Assembly: GCA_025350465.1 (NCBI GenBank)
Contig: JANXXU010000034.1
Span: 1-49,113 of the forward strand
DNA from: Alphaproteobacteria bacterium
GTDB lineage: Bacteria > Pseudomonadota > Alphaproteobacteria > Micropepsales > Micropepsaceae
Reading direction: 5' to 3'
Length of the DNA stretch: 49,113 nt
Below, one piece after another: positions 25,335 through 33,755 of this stretch. How positions within the stretch are numbered: position 1 is the first letter of the stretch; the number at the start of each line of letters is the position of its first letter. The notes below the pieces were generated by a model, which saw only the letters and a list, made by a program, of their open reading frames with translations, did not search any database and was not told where the DNA came from. The translations under genes were made by a program, and so were the position numbers.

Positions 25335-26036
25335 CTACATATTGAGAACGATCGCAACGTAGTGGCAGCAAGCGGCGCATAGAACCATCCCGTGCCAAAT
25401 CGCGTTCTGAAACCGCAGACTATCCCAGAGATGGAATGCGACGCCGCTGGCGTAGAGCACGGACCCGATGCTGACGAGAACAAGGACAGCGGTGCTGAGC
25501 GTGGTCAGCAGCGGCACCAGCGATAGAAATACGATTGCACCCAATATCACGTATGCGGCGACCGCGACGCGCTCGAAACGGCGCGGGAAAACGATCTTGA
25601 TAGTGGCGCCGGCGAGCGCGACGCTCCAGGCGAATATTGCAAGCCATTGCGACCAAGGTGTGTCGATGCGGCCGAGCGTGATGGCGGAATGCGTGCCGGC
25701 GATCAGAAAAAAGATCGTCGCGTGATCGAGCCGGCGCAAGATCTCGCGTGTCGGCGAGGGTGGACTCAAATTGTATGCCGCCGAAAACCCAACCATGGCG
25801 AGCAGGCTTGCGGCATAAAGCGATGTCGCAAATATCCCGAGCACGCCGGTGTTGCGCGCGGCAAGCACGACGATCGCAACGGCGCCAATGGCGCCGAAAC
25901 ACACGCCCAGCACATGAATGATACGATCGGCGGCAACTTCGGCGGGATCATAGGAAGGGAAGGGATTGGCGCGCGGCCCGGCGATATCTATCGCCGCCGC
26001 TTGCATCGCGAACGGTGTATCATCCTTCGTCGCCAC
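25335..26036 (-). CDS. HlyIII/YqfA (PAQR) family membrane protein
   Basis: 233 residues from a GTG start with about seven membrane helices. Family landmarks are the HVLGVCFGAIGAVAI first helix, the LDHATIFFLIAGTHSA motif, and the last-helix WHGMVLCAACCHYVAI. Conserved Ser/Asp/His residues in these positions are thought to bind zinc in PAQR proteins. Bacterial members affect membrane homeostasis; named hemolysins are historical. It lies downstream of the DoxX gene on the same strand with a 98-base gap, so it may be a separate unit. Confidence 0.92.
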   Translation of the reverse strand: MATKDDTPFAMQAAAIDIAGPRANPFPSYDPAEVAADRIIHVLGVCFGAIGAVAIVVLAARNTGVLGIFATSLYAASLLAMVGFSAAYNLSPPSPTREILRRLDHATIFFLIAGTHSAITLGRIDTPWSQWLAIFAWSVALAGATIKIVFPRRFERVAVAAYVILGAIVFLSLVPLLTTLSTAVLVLVSIGSVLYASGVAFHLWDSLRFQNAIWHGMVLCAACCHYVAIVLNM

Positions 26037-26134
26037 GGATAGAAATCCTCAGCCCCCCAATGCGGCCGCCACAACGTCCGCTAGCCTACAATATATGCGG
26101 CCGGCGCATCTTCGCAAATTTGGCAAAGTTGGCG

Positions 26135-26497
26135 TTATTTCGGTGCGGCAAAGCGGCTTGAGGCCAAAATCAGAAGCCCGCCCGCGATCGCAAGATCCTT
26201 GGTGAACATCGTTCGTTCGACGGCTTGTGTGAAATCCATGTGGAATAGGACTGCCGTCGCAACGCAGAATCCCGCGAGCGCGAGCGCCGCCCACCGCACT
26301 TGCCAGCCGATGAGTATTGCCAGTCCGGCGCAGATCTCCAGCGCGATGACCAAAGGCAGGAAATAATCAGGAACGTGTTGCACCGCCATGTGATGGAGGA
26401 CAACGGGCATGTTGACGAATTTGTTCAGTGCGGCGAGGAGAAACAGTGCCGAGATGAGGACTCGCCCCAGGAGGTCAATGCTTCGGGTCAGGGTCAT
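26135..26497 (-). CDS. DoxX family membrane protein
   Basis: 120 residues with four hydrophobic helices. The RVLISALFLLAALNKFVNMP start and the ALEICAGLAILIGWQVRWAAL second and third helices match DoxX-type quinol oxidase subunit-like proteins. Its role in bacteria is often unknown (redox or membrane protection). It follows the alpha/beta hydrolase by 15 bases, which indicates one transcript; GAGG precedes the ATG. Confidence 0.85.
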   Translation of the reverse strand: MTLTRSIDLLGRVLISALFLLAALNKFVNMPVVLHHMAVQHVPDYFLPLVIALEICAGLAILIGWQVRWAALALAGFCVATAVLFHMDFTQAVERTMFTKDLAIAGGLLILASSRFAAPK

Positions 26498-26512
26498 GAT
26501 GCTGTCCTCTTT

Positions 26513-27325
26513 TCAGCGTACCGCGGTGTCGATCGATTGCGCGAACTTCAAGAATTCACGGGCGAATTGTTTGGGGCGCTCGAGGAAGGCAGAGTGTCCG
26601 CCCTTGAAACGGGTGACACGCGCGTGCCTCAGTTCGCCGATGGCGGGAAGGGCGTAGCGCAGTGGAATGACGCGGTCGCTCTTGGCCCACGCGCACCAAA
26701 TCGGCGCCTCCAATTCGCGCGCGATGTGCCGGATATCGGCATCCGGTGCGCCAAATCCACTCCAAGCGTCGCGGAGCAGCGGAGCAATTTCGAACGCGGC
26801 ACGGACGATGCGTTTACGCTGCGCGCCAGCGGCGGGTGAGGGGAGTACGATGCGGTAATAGGCGGCGAAGGCGGTCTTGTACCACCAAGCCCGGCGCGCG
26901 CCGGCGTCGAAAAAGCGTACGAAGAACCGGCAGATCCGTCTGACCGCCGGCGTGATTTCGAAAAGGCCGCCGGCGTCACAAAGCACCAGTGCCCGGACCG
27001 GGTGTTCGCTCGCGTAGAGGATGGCGGTTGCGCCGCCGATCGAATTGCCGATGACGATCGGGCGCTCGACCCGCAACTGCGCGAGCACGCCGGCGAGGAG
27101 TTCTGCGTAGCGCGCTGGGGTCGGGGCTTTCGTATCGGGGCCGGAGCGGCCCTGGTCTGGCCAATCGACGCGGATGACGTCGAAGCGACCTTTGAGGGCG
27201 GACGCAAATGCTTCGAAGTCGCGTCCGCCGTGGCCGATCGCATGCAAGCATACGACCGTTTGGCCCCGACCCTCGCGCGCGACCGCAAGGCGGACGCCGT
27301 CAACCAAGATTTCGGGCGACCCCAT
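26513..27325 (-). CDS. Alpha/beta-fold hydrolase
   Basis: 270 residues. The nucleophile elbow is GNSIGG with the catalytic Ser, and the oxyanion HAIGHGG strand lies near the N-terminus. The catalytic Asp lies probably in WAKSDRVIPL, and the catalytic His in FKGGHSAFLERP near the C-terminus. Substrate is unknown: esterase, lactonase or dehalogenase-like roles are possible. The start at 27325 lacks a strong Shine-Dalgarno; an ATG 48 bases upstream is the alternative. It is divergent from the TetR gene, with a palindromic operator candidate between them. It probably heads the hydrolase-DoxX operon under TetR control. Confidence 0.85.
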   Translation of the reverse strand: MGSPEILVDGVRLAVAREGRGQTVVCLHAIGHGGRDFEAFASALKGRFDVIRVDWPDQGRSGPDTKAPTPARYAELLAGVLAQLRVERPIVIGNSIGGATAILYASEHPVRALVLCDAGGLFEITPAVRRICRFFVRFFDAGARRAWWYKTAFAAYYRIVLPSPAAGAQRKRIVRAAFEIAPLLRDAWSGFGAPDADIRHIARELEAPIWCAWAKSDRVIPLRYALPAIGELRHARVTRFKGGHSAFLERPKQFAREFLKFAQSIDTAVR

Positions 27326-27376
27326 CGGGACGCCTAGGTCTTGTCTCCAAATTCTCGCTGGTACCATTGTCATGAG

Positions 27377-27392
27377 GTGATATGTATATCAC
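27377..27392. promoter_or_regulatory. Perfect 7-bp inverted repeat, TetR operator candidate
   Basis: GTGATAT and ATATCAC are separated by 2 bases (16 bp in total), between the divergent hydrolase and TetR genes. Spacing and symmetry suit a TetR dimer. It lies 52 bases upstream of the hydrolase start and 71 bases upstream of the TetR start. Confidence 0.6.
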
Positions 27393-27462
27393 TTATGTGC
27401 CGCCTTCAAGGTGCCCGTGCGGGGGTATTGCGCGCGGTGATGACCGCGGGATATCAGGGTGC

Positions 27463-28050
27463 ATGTCGAGCAAGACAAAGCCGAAGCGAACGGATCCCGC
27501 GGCCGGGCGAAAGGGCAAGCCGACCAGCGCAAAGCTCATTGCGGCTGCGGCCAAGGAATTCAACCAGCGAGGCTTCGGCGGTACCGACACAAACCGTATC
27601 GCGCGCCGGGCGGGGTTCGCGCCGCAAACCTTCTATCGCTGGTTCCGCGACAAGACGGAGATCTTCCTTGCAGTCTATCGGGCCTGGGAAGAGGAGGAGC
27701 GTGCGATGCTGGTCAAGCTTTTGGCGCGCAAGGCGCCGGCAAGCGAGGTGGTGAACGCGGCCGTCGAACACCATCGGGCCTTTAAGGTGTTTCGGCGCAG
27801 CTTGAGGTCTTTGTCGCTCGAGGACACCACTGTCCGGAAAGCGCGTGCCGAAAGCCGCCGGCGTCAGATCGAACAGATCAAGTCGTGGGTCGCGCCAGCT
27901 CGGCCATCGAGCGTCGAGGTTGCGACAATCCTGTTACAAATGGAGCGCCTGGCGGATGCGGTGGCGGAGGGCGAGTTCGCCGACCTTGGCCTTGACGACC
28001 GCGCCGCCCGCGAAGTGCTCGCCGATCTTCAGGCGCGCCTACAGAAGTGA
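27463..28050 (+). CDS. TetR family transcriptional regulator
   Basis: 195 residues. The N-terminal helix-turn-helix (about 21-66: AAAKEFNQRGFGGTDTNRIA, then RRAGFAPQTFYRWFRDKTEI) is typical of TetR. The C-terminal ligand domain is shorter than the usual 140-150 residues but complete. The ATG at 27463 is chosen because the basic N-terminus (MSSKTKPKRT) is normal for the family. A TTG/ATG in the upstream frame would add an unlikely Cys/Pro-rich leader. It likely represses itself and the divergent alpha/beta hydrolase through the palindrome at 27377-27392. Confidence 0.9.
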   Translation: MSSKTKPKRTDPAAGRKGKPTSAKLIAAAAKEFNQRGFGGTDTNRIARRAGFAPQTFYRWFRDKTEIFLAVYRAWEEEERAMLVKLLARKAPASEVVNAAVEHHRAFKVFRRSLRSLSLEDTTVRKARAESRRRQIEQIKSWVAPARPSSVEVATILLQMERLADAVAEGEFADLGLDDRAAREVLADLQARLQK

Positions 28051-28441
28051 TGCCGCTGAGTCGCCCGGTCGACCACTGATTCGCACCCGCTTCGACGTAC
28101 TGTGGAGCGTCATGGGCCGACGACGGGTGAGACGTTTGCGCGCAGTTTAAGAAAATTTTAACCGAATAATCCGGCCGAGAAGCCCGCGTGTGCACGCGCG
28201 AGATCGATTTGAATCTACTCGCGGGAAAGTGTGCATGTGTTCGTCGAATTGCGTTGCTGCACTGCACGCGAGAAATAGAAATCTTGCGCTTCGCGTTGTG
28301 ATGCCGTTCACCGCCTTGCGCATTCGTAACAAATCGGCGTGGGACAGAAGGGAATTTCTGTGAGAGGATTTCCGCAAGCTGGAGGTAGCAGGATCGGTCG
28401 ACTGTGGGCTCGTGTCGACCTTGGACGGACGGAGAATACCG
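28051..28441. other. Intergenic region with one inverted repeat
   Basis: No gene is supported here; short frames lack family features. The only structure I see is the perfect 7-bp inverted repeat GGTCGAC/GTCGACC at 28396-28402 and 28414-28420, 22 bases before the next small gene. It could form a leader hairpin or be an operator. Confidence 0.5.
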
Positions 28442-28654
28442 ATGCACACGCGGCTTGTTGAAATGGTGGCACTAGGACCGGAATTGCGCGTCGAAGCGCA
28501 GAAGCTCGGCAAGGGCGTCAACGAGTCTTATATGCTGGTGCATCAGGTACTTGCCCAAGCGTTCCGCGACGACCCGGAGCGCATTCCCAGCGACGCCCTG
28601 CGCGACCACCTTTCCCTGCGGCTTCAGCGTCGCGTGCGCGAGTGCGCAGCTTGA
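28442..28654 (+). CDS. Small hypothetical protein
   Basis: 70 residues, helical, with MHTRLVEMVALGPELRVEAQ at the N-terminus and a basic C-terminus (LSLRLQRRVREC). The middle, SYMLVHQVLAQAFRDD, is vaguely like the LVHxVLxxAF stretch of small regulators related to sigma-factor region 2, but the match is too short to name. The ATG at 28442 is preferred to an upstream GTG because the sequence before it is unlike coding sequence. It stands alone between two stretches without genes. I do not recognise it. Confidence 0.5.
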   Translation: MHTRLVEMVALGPELRVEAQKLGKGVNESYMLVHQVLAQAFRDDPERIPSDALRDHLSLRLQRRVRECAA

Positions 28655-29155
28655 GCTGCTACCGGCCGCCTTCTCCCCTTGGTGTCGCATGCGTTTGACG
28701 AGTTGGCGTTTTGGCCAACTTGTGCGCACAGAACGACTGCGCGGTCAGCACCAAATGGTCGCCCCCGGCGTCGTCTCCGCGTCCGGCCATCGACCCGTCG
28801 CGGACAGGCATGCGCGAATACCCTGCAACGCTCGCGCAAAACCAAATTCTCGGCGCAAACCTCCCTTGAGACAGCGAGGCTCAATTCGAATGAGGCGGGC
28901 GCCGGGGGCGTGGGTTCATAAAACGATAATCTTGGTTAAGCCTTCGTTAACGCGCGCGACAAGGCGCTTTGCAACGCGTGAAATTGTTTCACTCCGGACC
29001 GGCGGCCGCGATTGTCGACGCGCTCGCCGACGCATCCGTCATTGAGTGAGACGTATCGCGCCGAACGCGAAGTGTGCGCGCGGCGCCAGTGCGCCCAAAA
29101 TTCCTGGCGACATACGGCGCGCTCCTTTAGTTTGCGCGACGGATGGGGGGAGTGC
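28655..29155. other. Intergenic region with a symmetric hairpin
   Basis: No gene is supported. AGTTGGC at 28701-28707 and GCCAACT at 28714-28720 form a 7-bp hairpin with a 6-base loop, about 45 bases after the small gene. It lacks a T tract and may be a weak terminator. The remainder shows no further structure that I can support. Confidence 0.45.
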
Positions 29156-29884
29156 GTGTCGCTTTCGTTGCCCAAGGGCATACTGTTCGACCTCGACGAC
29201 ACGATTTTGTCCGCCTATGGCAGACCGGATGTGGCGTGGCGCAAGGTTACCCAGGAGTTCGCCGCTCGTATTGCGCCGATTTCACCCGACGACCTTGCCG
29301 CCCGTATCGCCGCCGAAGCGCGTCGCTTTTGGGACGACGCCGCACGTCACAAGGAATGGCGCGCGAAGCTCGACGATGCGAGACGCGAAATCGTCAGGCG
29401 CGCTCTCGCCGGCACGATGCCAAACGTTGAGTCTTCGACTGAGTTGAGACATGCCATTGCGGATCGCTTCTCGCGTCTGCGCGACGAGGAGATGGCGTTG
29501 TTTCCGGGCGCTTGGGAGACGCTTGACGAATTGAAACTGCGCGGTGTTCGCCTCGCGCTCATCACCAATGGGACGGGTGAGGCGCAACGCGCGAAAATCG
29601 CGCGCTTCACGCTCGAGCATCGGTTCCACCACATTCAGATCGAAGGCGAGCACGGCTTCGGCAAACCGGAGGAGCGTGCGTATCGTCACGCGCTCTCGGC
29701 TCTTGTACTCGAACCAAGCGATGTCTGGATGGTCGGCGACAATCTCGAATGGGAAGTCGCCGCGCCGCAGCGCCTGGGCATATTTGCGATTTGGCACGAC
29801 GCCTATGGCCAAGGCCTGCCGGCGGATAGCGCGATCCGGCCGGACCGCATCATCACGCGCTTGCCCGAATTGCTCGAGCCCTAG
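29156..29884 (+). CDS. HAD-superfamily hydrolase
   Basis: 242 residues. Motif I is GILFDLDDTIL (Asp nucleophile and Asp acid), motif II LALITNGTG, and motif III/IV HGFGKPEERAYRHAL plus VWMVGDNLEWEVAAP. The helical cap lies between about 20 and 90. It belongs with YjjG/L-2-haloacid dehalogenase-like phosphatases; a phosphomonoesterase of unknown substrate. The GTG start is supported by GGGGGGAG 4 bases before it. The stop overlaps the convergent gene by 4 bases. Confidence 0.88.
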   Translation: MSLSLPKGILFDLDDTILSAYGRPDVAWRKVTQEFAARIAPISPDDLAARIAAEARRFWDDAARHKEWRAKLDDARREIVRRALAGTMPNVESSTELRHAIADRFSRLRDEEMALFPGAWETLDELKLRGVRLALITNGTGEAQRAKIARFTLEHRFHHIQIEGEHGFGKPEERAYRHALSALVLEPSDVWMVGDNLEWEVAAPQRLGIFAIWHDAYGQGLPADSAIRPDRIITRLPELLEP

Positions 29885-30579
29885 TCGGCGACCGGGGCCT
29901 TTGCAGCCGGCGGCTCCACAGGGACGGAAGCCTGCGTCGTCGCGGTTTGACGCGCCAGGGCTTCGCTCAGCATTTGCGCCTCGGCTTTCGCGATGACACG
30001 CAGCCGCGCGCAAAGCGGCTCGCCCAATTTCTTTAGCGTCTCCAGCATGAAATCGAAGGAAGAGTTGCGACGCCACGCGCGCTCTTCGCGCTGCTTTGCG
30101 AGGTCGAGCGTCTTGGCGTCGTCGGGCGCCCCACGCAACTCGGACAGCGACTCATCGAGTTTCTCTATGACCTCCGTCTCGCTCAAGACGCCGTCAAGCG
30201 AGAGGGTCAGCCGCGTCATGCATTGATAGATTTCGGCTCGAACATTCGGATCGGAAATATCCGCGATCCGCTCCCGATTGCGCTCGTAGACATCGAGGTC
30301 GCGCAAGCAACCGCGGACGAGACGTATCGTGAACGGTCCATATGGATCGCCACGGCCGCGCGAGCCGTTGGCCAGCTGCATCATGACCGATAGTGACGTC
30401 AGAAGGTCGAGGCACACGAGCGCGATCGAACGCTCTTGGCGCCGGCGCTCCAGATGATCGAGCAGCCAGGTGACGAGAAAACCGCCGGCGCTCGCCAGGA
30501 AAGCGCCGAGGAGGATGGCAACGAATTGCGCGTTCGCGCCGGTGACGTCGAAGATCGATTGGGTGAGTTCGGCAGGCAT
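29881..30579 (-). CDS. Uncharacterised membrane-anchored helical protein
   Basis: 232 residues. One N-terminal membrane helix (about 19-40) precedes a long charged, probably coiled-coil region (about 45-205) and an Ala/Pro/Val-rich tail. ERRRQERSIALVCLDLLTSL marks the junction with the membrane helix, so the bulk is probably cytoplasmic. No catalytic motif is evident. It may form a scaffold or sensor. I do not recognise the family. Confidence 0.7.
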   Translation of the reverse strand: MPAELTQSIFDVTGANAQFVAILLGAFLASAGGFLVTWLLDHLERRRQERSIALVCLDLLTSLSVMMQLANGSRGRGDPYGPFTIRLVRGCLRDLDVYERNRERIADISDPNVRAEIYQCMTRLTLSLDGVLSETEVIEKLDESLSELRGAPDDAKTLDLAKQREERAWRRNSSFDFMLETLKKLGEPLCARLRVIAKAEAQMLSEALARQTATTQASVPVEPPAAKAPVAD

Positions 30580-30685
30580 GGGGGCTCGCGCGGATGATGA
30601 TTCAAGAGTTTAGACTAAACAGCGCTGTGCGCGCGACGGCGCTCCTTCTCTTGAAGATTAGCACGAATTGCGGGCGCGAGGCTTG

Positions 30686-31168
30686 CTACGGCTGGCCGGC
30701 CGACGTTAGTGCCGCCGCAACGTCGCAAAACTCGTCTTGCTCCTGCAGCACGGTCGCGGTCACGGCGGCCGCATCGGTGCGCCATCGAACCGTGTTTCCT
30801 TCTCGCGATTGGGGTACCCCATAAGCGGCGTTCAGGAATGCGACCAGTCCGGTCCAGGCCGCGTCGCAGGTGGTCCCGCCGCGGTCGCCGACGGCGCGCG
30901 GTGAAATCTCGATCCGGTCGATACGGCGATCATCGAGCGAGAATTGGATCGTCACGGTACCGTCGAGTGTACCCAGGCGGCGCTGGTAAACGATGCATCG
31001 GCTCGTCATCAGGCGACCGCATTCGAAGGCCTTGCGTTTTGGCGGAACGCTCTCGGCCTGCGCGACAGTCATGCCGAAGGTGTATCCATCGAAGGCTGAG
31101 CCGCCGGGCGCGCCGCTCGGCGCAACGGCGAGCGTCGCGATTGCTCCAGCCAAGAGCGCGTTGCGCAT
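30686..31168 (-). CDS. Hypothetical exported protein
   Basis: 160 residues with a signal peptide (about 1-24, ending GGSA). Four cysteines (near 50, 58, 100 and 147) could form two disulfides. FDGYTFGMTVAQAESVPP followed by beta-rich sequence is reminiscent of small periplasmic proteins with repeated YTFGMT-type starts, but no function is assigned. Its start lies 4 bases after the O-methyltransferase stop, so it is co-transcribed with that gene. Confidence 0.72.
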   Translation of the reverse strand: MRNALLAGAIATLAVAPSGAPGGSAFDGYTFGMTVAQAESVPPKRKAFECGRLMTSRCIVYQRRLGTLDGTVTIQFSLDDRRIDRIEISPRAVGDRGGTTCDAAWTGLVAFLNAAYGVPQSREGNTVRWRTDAAAVTATVLQEQDEFCDVAAALTSAGQP

Positions 31169-31172
31169 GGTG

Positions 31173-31847
31173 CTACGGGTCCGACGTCACGAGTGCGAGA
31201 ACGAAGCCGTCGTAACCTTTGGTACCGACGGTTTGCAGTGCCGTCGCGCTGAGGCATGGCGTTGAGGCGATCAGCTCGTTGAAACGGCGCACGCCGCGAA
31301 CGCTGGGGTCGCTGCTCCGCGCCTCGATCACGGCGCCGTTGCGCACGATGTTGTCGGCGACGATCACACTGCCTTTGCGCGCGAGCTTCAACGACCAAGA
31401 CAGGTATTCGGCATTGTTCGCCTTGTCCGCGTCGATGAAGATCAAATCGAAGGGACCGGCGCCGTCCGCGACGAGCCGCGCGAGCGTGTCGAGCGCGCGT
31501 CCGCTTCGCACCTCGACGATCTCGGACAATCCGGCACGCGCAACGTTCGATCGCGCCACCTCGACATGACGTGCCTCGGCTTCGAGTGTGATCAGGCAAT
31601 CGCCCTTCGACAGAGCGCGAGCGAGCCAAATCGTGCTGTAGCCGCCGAGAGTGCCGATCTCCAATATTCTACGCGCACCAACGAGGCGCGCCAGAAGCAT
31701 GAGAAATTTGCCGTGCGCAGCCGAGACATGGTGCGGCGGCAAACCGGCGGCGTCGCTCGCCTCCAGCGCACGATCAAGCAACGCGTCGGAAAGCGCGAAA
31801 GCGTCATCGAAGTAGCGGTCGACTGCTGACCATTTCTCAATCGTCAT
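31173..31847 (-). CDS. O-methyltransferase, class I SAM-dependent (COMT-like)
   Basis: 224 residues. The SAM-binding core starts with RRILEIGTLGGYSTIWLA (about 59-76), followed by GDCLITLEAEARHVEVA, the metal/substrate strand LIFIDADKANN, and ADNIVRNGAV. This is the bacterial catechol/caffeoyl-CoA O-methyltransferase-like group (divalent metal dependent). Substrate is unknown. The first gene of a two-gene operon with the exported hypothetical. Confidence 0.9.
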   Translation of the reverse strand: MTIEKWSAVDRYFDDAFALSDALLDRALEASDAAGLPPHHVSAAHGKFLMLLARLVGARRILEIGTLGGYSTIWLARALSKGDCLITLEAEARHVEVARSNVARAGLSEIVEVRSGRALDTLARLVADGAGPFDLIFIDADKANNAEYLSWSLKLARKGSVIVADNIVRNGAVIEARSSDPSVRGVRRFNELIASTPCLSATALQTVGTKGYDGFVLALVTSDP

Positions 31848-32080
31848 GAGGTGGTTGGGTCGCTTGATGCGTTTGTGTGACGCTGGGTTTCGCTGGTAGA
31901 TGCGAATTGAATAGACTTTGCACTGGTTTGCGCAAACGCAATATTCGTGGCTTTTTGGGCACTTCGCGGCGGTTTGCTGCGCCTGATGTCGCCTTGGTCT
32001 ATTGACAGCTTGCGACCGAGCTCGCCCGTGCCGATACTTCCGTGCTGAGACTGTTCTCCGGCAATTGAGTCGCGCTTACT

Positions 32081-33142
32081 TTGTCCAACGATGTAGAAGC
32101 CTCGCTTTCGGCAGGCGACCGCAGAGCGGGCGCCCGCAACTGGGCGCAAATCCTTCTACGCTACCGCCAGCCCAGCGGCACGCGCAGCGTGGTCGAATTG
32201 GTCATCACAGGTGTGCCGTTCGTTCTGATTTGGGCGGCGATGTGGGCGGCGCTCGACTTCGGTTTTTGGCCGCTGTGCATCTTGCTGGCGGTGCCTGCGG
32301 CTGGTTTTCTGGTCCGCTTGTTCCTGATCCAACACGATTGCGGGCATGGCTCGTTTTTCCGCCACCGCCTTGCCAACGATTGGGTTGGCCGTGCCATCGG
32401 CGTCTTCACGTTGACGCCCTATGACATTTGGCGGCGCGAGCATGCAATCCACCATGCGACGGCGGGCAATCTCGACCGTCGCGGCATGGGCGACATTCGC
32501 ACACTGACCGTCAGCGAGTATCTGGCATTGCCGTTCCTCGGCCGCCTGCGCTATCGCGCCTATCGCAATCCGTTCGTGATGTTCGCGCTAGGGCCGACCT
32601 TCGTGTTTGTACTCGCACAGCGACTGCCGATCGGGTCGATGACCGCCGGGTGGCGGCCCTGGGTGAGTACGATGGCGACGAATGCGGCCATCATACTCAT
32701 CGTCGTCGGTATGATGTGGCTGGTCGGGATCGGGCCGTTTCTGATCGTGCACGTGCCGATCATGCTGCTCGCGGCCACGATCGGCGTGTGGCTCTTCTAC
32801 GTACAGCACCAATTCGACGATGCGGTTTGGGCGCGAGGGGCGAGCTGGGACATTCACGAAGCGGCGCTGCACGGCAGCTCGTACTACGATCTGCCGGCCG
32901 TATTGCGTTGGTTCACGGCAAATATCGGCATCCATCACATCCATCATCTGTGTAGCCGGATCCCGTATTATCGCTTGCGCCAAGTGCTTCGGGATCATCC
33001 CGAACTCGGCAATGTCGGCCGTGTGACGCTCTGGCAAAGCCTGCGCTCGGTCCGTCTTGCGCTCTGGGACGAATACCGCCAGCGCATGGTTTCGTTCCGC
33101 GAGATGCGCGCCGCCATCAAAGGCCGGCGGGAACCAGCCTGA
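32081..33142 (+). CDS. Fatty acid desaturase
   Basis: 353 residues from a TTG start. Three histidine boxes are intact: HDCGH (85-89), HAIHH (121-125) and HHIHH (285-289), with an extra His in FYVQHQF (243). About four to five membrane helices separate them. This is an acyl-lipid or acyl-CoA desaturase of the DesA/Des type that binds a di-iron centre and inserts a double bond in fatty acyl chains. The TTG start is weak, but no ATG lies before the first helix, and a GTG further in would remove conserved N-terminal residues. The gene is monocistronic. Confidence 0.9.
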   Translation: MSNDVEASLSAGDRRAGARNWAQILLRYRQPSGTRSVVELVITGVPFVLIWAAMWAALDFGFWPLCILLAVPAAGFLVRLFLIQHDCGHGSFFRHRLANDWVGRAIGVFTLTPYDIWRREHAIHHATAGNLDRRGMGDIRTLTVSEYLALPFLGRLRYRAYRNPFVMFALGPTFVFVLAQRLPIGSMTAGWRPWVSTMATNAAIILIVVGMMWLVGIGPFLIVHVPIMLLAATIGVWLFYVQHQFDDAVWARGASWDIHEAALHGSSYYDLPAVLRWFTANIGIHHIHHLCSRIPYYRLRQVLRDHPELGNVGRVTLWQSLRSVRLALWDEYRQRMVSFREMRAAIKGRREPA

Positions 33143-33268
33143 GCTGCCGCGCGTTCTCGCTCCACGATCGCGGCTAAGTTTCGCCATCATTGAGGCACAA
33201 TTGTCGCTAACGCTCCGGCTCGCGTGCGCCGCGCCTCGGCGCCTGGGCTCATTCTTGGGAGGGCATCA

Positions 33269-33712
33269 ATGTTCATTCTAGTCGATATACTGCCGCTGCT
33301 GGTAATCCCGCTCGTCATTTACAACTTGATGATCCTGGGACCGCTGATCGGGCCCGTAGCCGATGCGCAAGCGTGGCTGGCACAACCGCTCTTCACCGTG
33401 CACATGTTCTCCGGCGACGCGTGGAACGTGTCTTCGGGCGATGCGCTGCTCGGCACCGCCGTGTTCTTGCTCTTTATCGAAATCATAAAGTCGACGCGCA
33501 CCGATGCGGTGTCGCTGCTCAATCACGGGCTCGGCACGTTGCTCTTTATCTTCTTTCTGATCGAGTTCCTGACGATGCGCGGCTTCTCGAACTCGGTGTT
33601 CGGTTTGCTCTGCGCCTTGCAGCTGGTCGACGTCGTCGCCGGCTACACCGTGACCGCCGTTGCCGCGAAACGCGACATCGGCTCGACCGGCGGAATACTC
33701 GGAACGAATTAG
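33269..33712 (+). CDS. Small 4-TM membrane protein, paralogue of the one at 43385
   Basis: 147 residues with about four membrane helices and the landmarks DILPLLVIPLVIYN, PLFTVHMFSGDAWNVSSGD, FIEIIKSTRTDAVSLLNHG and LQLVDVVAGYTVTAVAAKRDIG. The same positions in the gene at 43385 read DVMPLLAIPMIYYN, ALSVHMFSGA, FEIVKSARTDSLSVVNH and MQLVDVIAGFTVTIVAARRDVG. The two proteins are clear paralogues. GGAGGG precedes the ATG. Function is unknown. The family is probably lipid- or quinone-membrane associated; that is a guess from the fold only. Confidence 0.82.
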   Translation: MFILVDILPLLVIPLVIYNLMILGPLIGPVADAQAWLAQPLFTVHMFSGDAWNVSSGDALLGTAVFLLFIEIIKSTRTDAVSLLNHGLGTLLFIFFLIEFLTMRGFSNSVFGLLCALQLVDVVAGYTVTAVAAKRDIGSTGGILGTN

Positions 33713-33725
33713 CGTCTTCGTGGTG

Positions 33726-33752
33726 CGCGGCCGAGCAAAATGCTCGGCCGCG
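33726..33752. terminator. Perfect 12-bp hairpin between convergent genes
   Basis: CGCGGCCGAGCA at 33726-33737 pairs with TGCTCGGCCGCG at 33741-33752 around an AAA loop. It fills the 43-base gap between the stops of the membrane protein (+) and the DUF4166 gene (-). No T run follows on either strand, so it is a bidirectional hairpin of terminator type, not a textbook one. Confidence 0.6.
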
Positions 33753-33755
33753 TGA

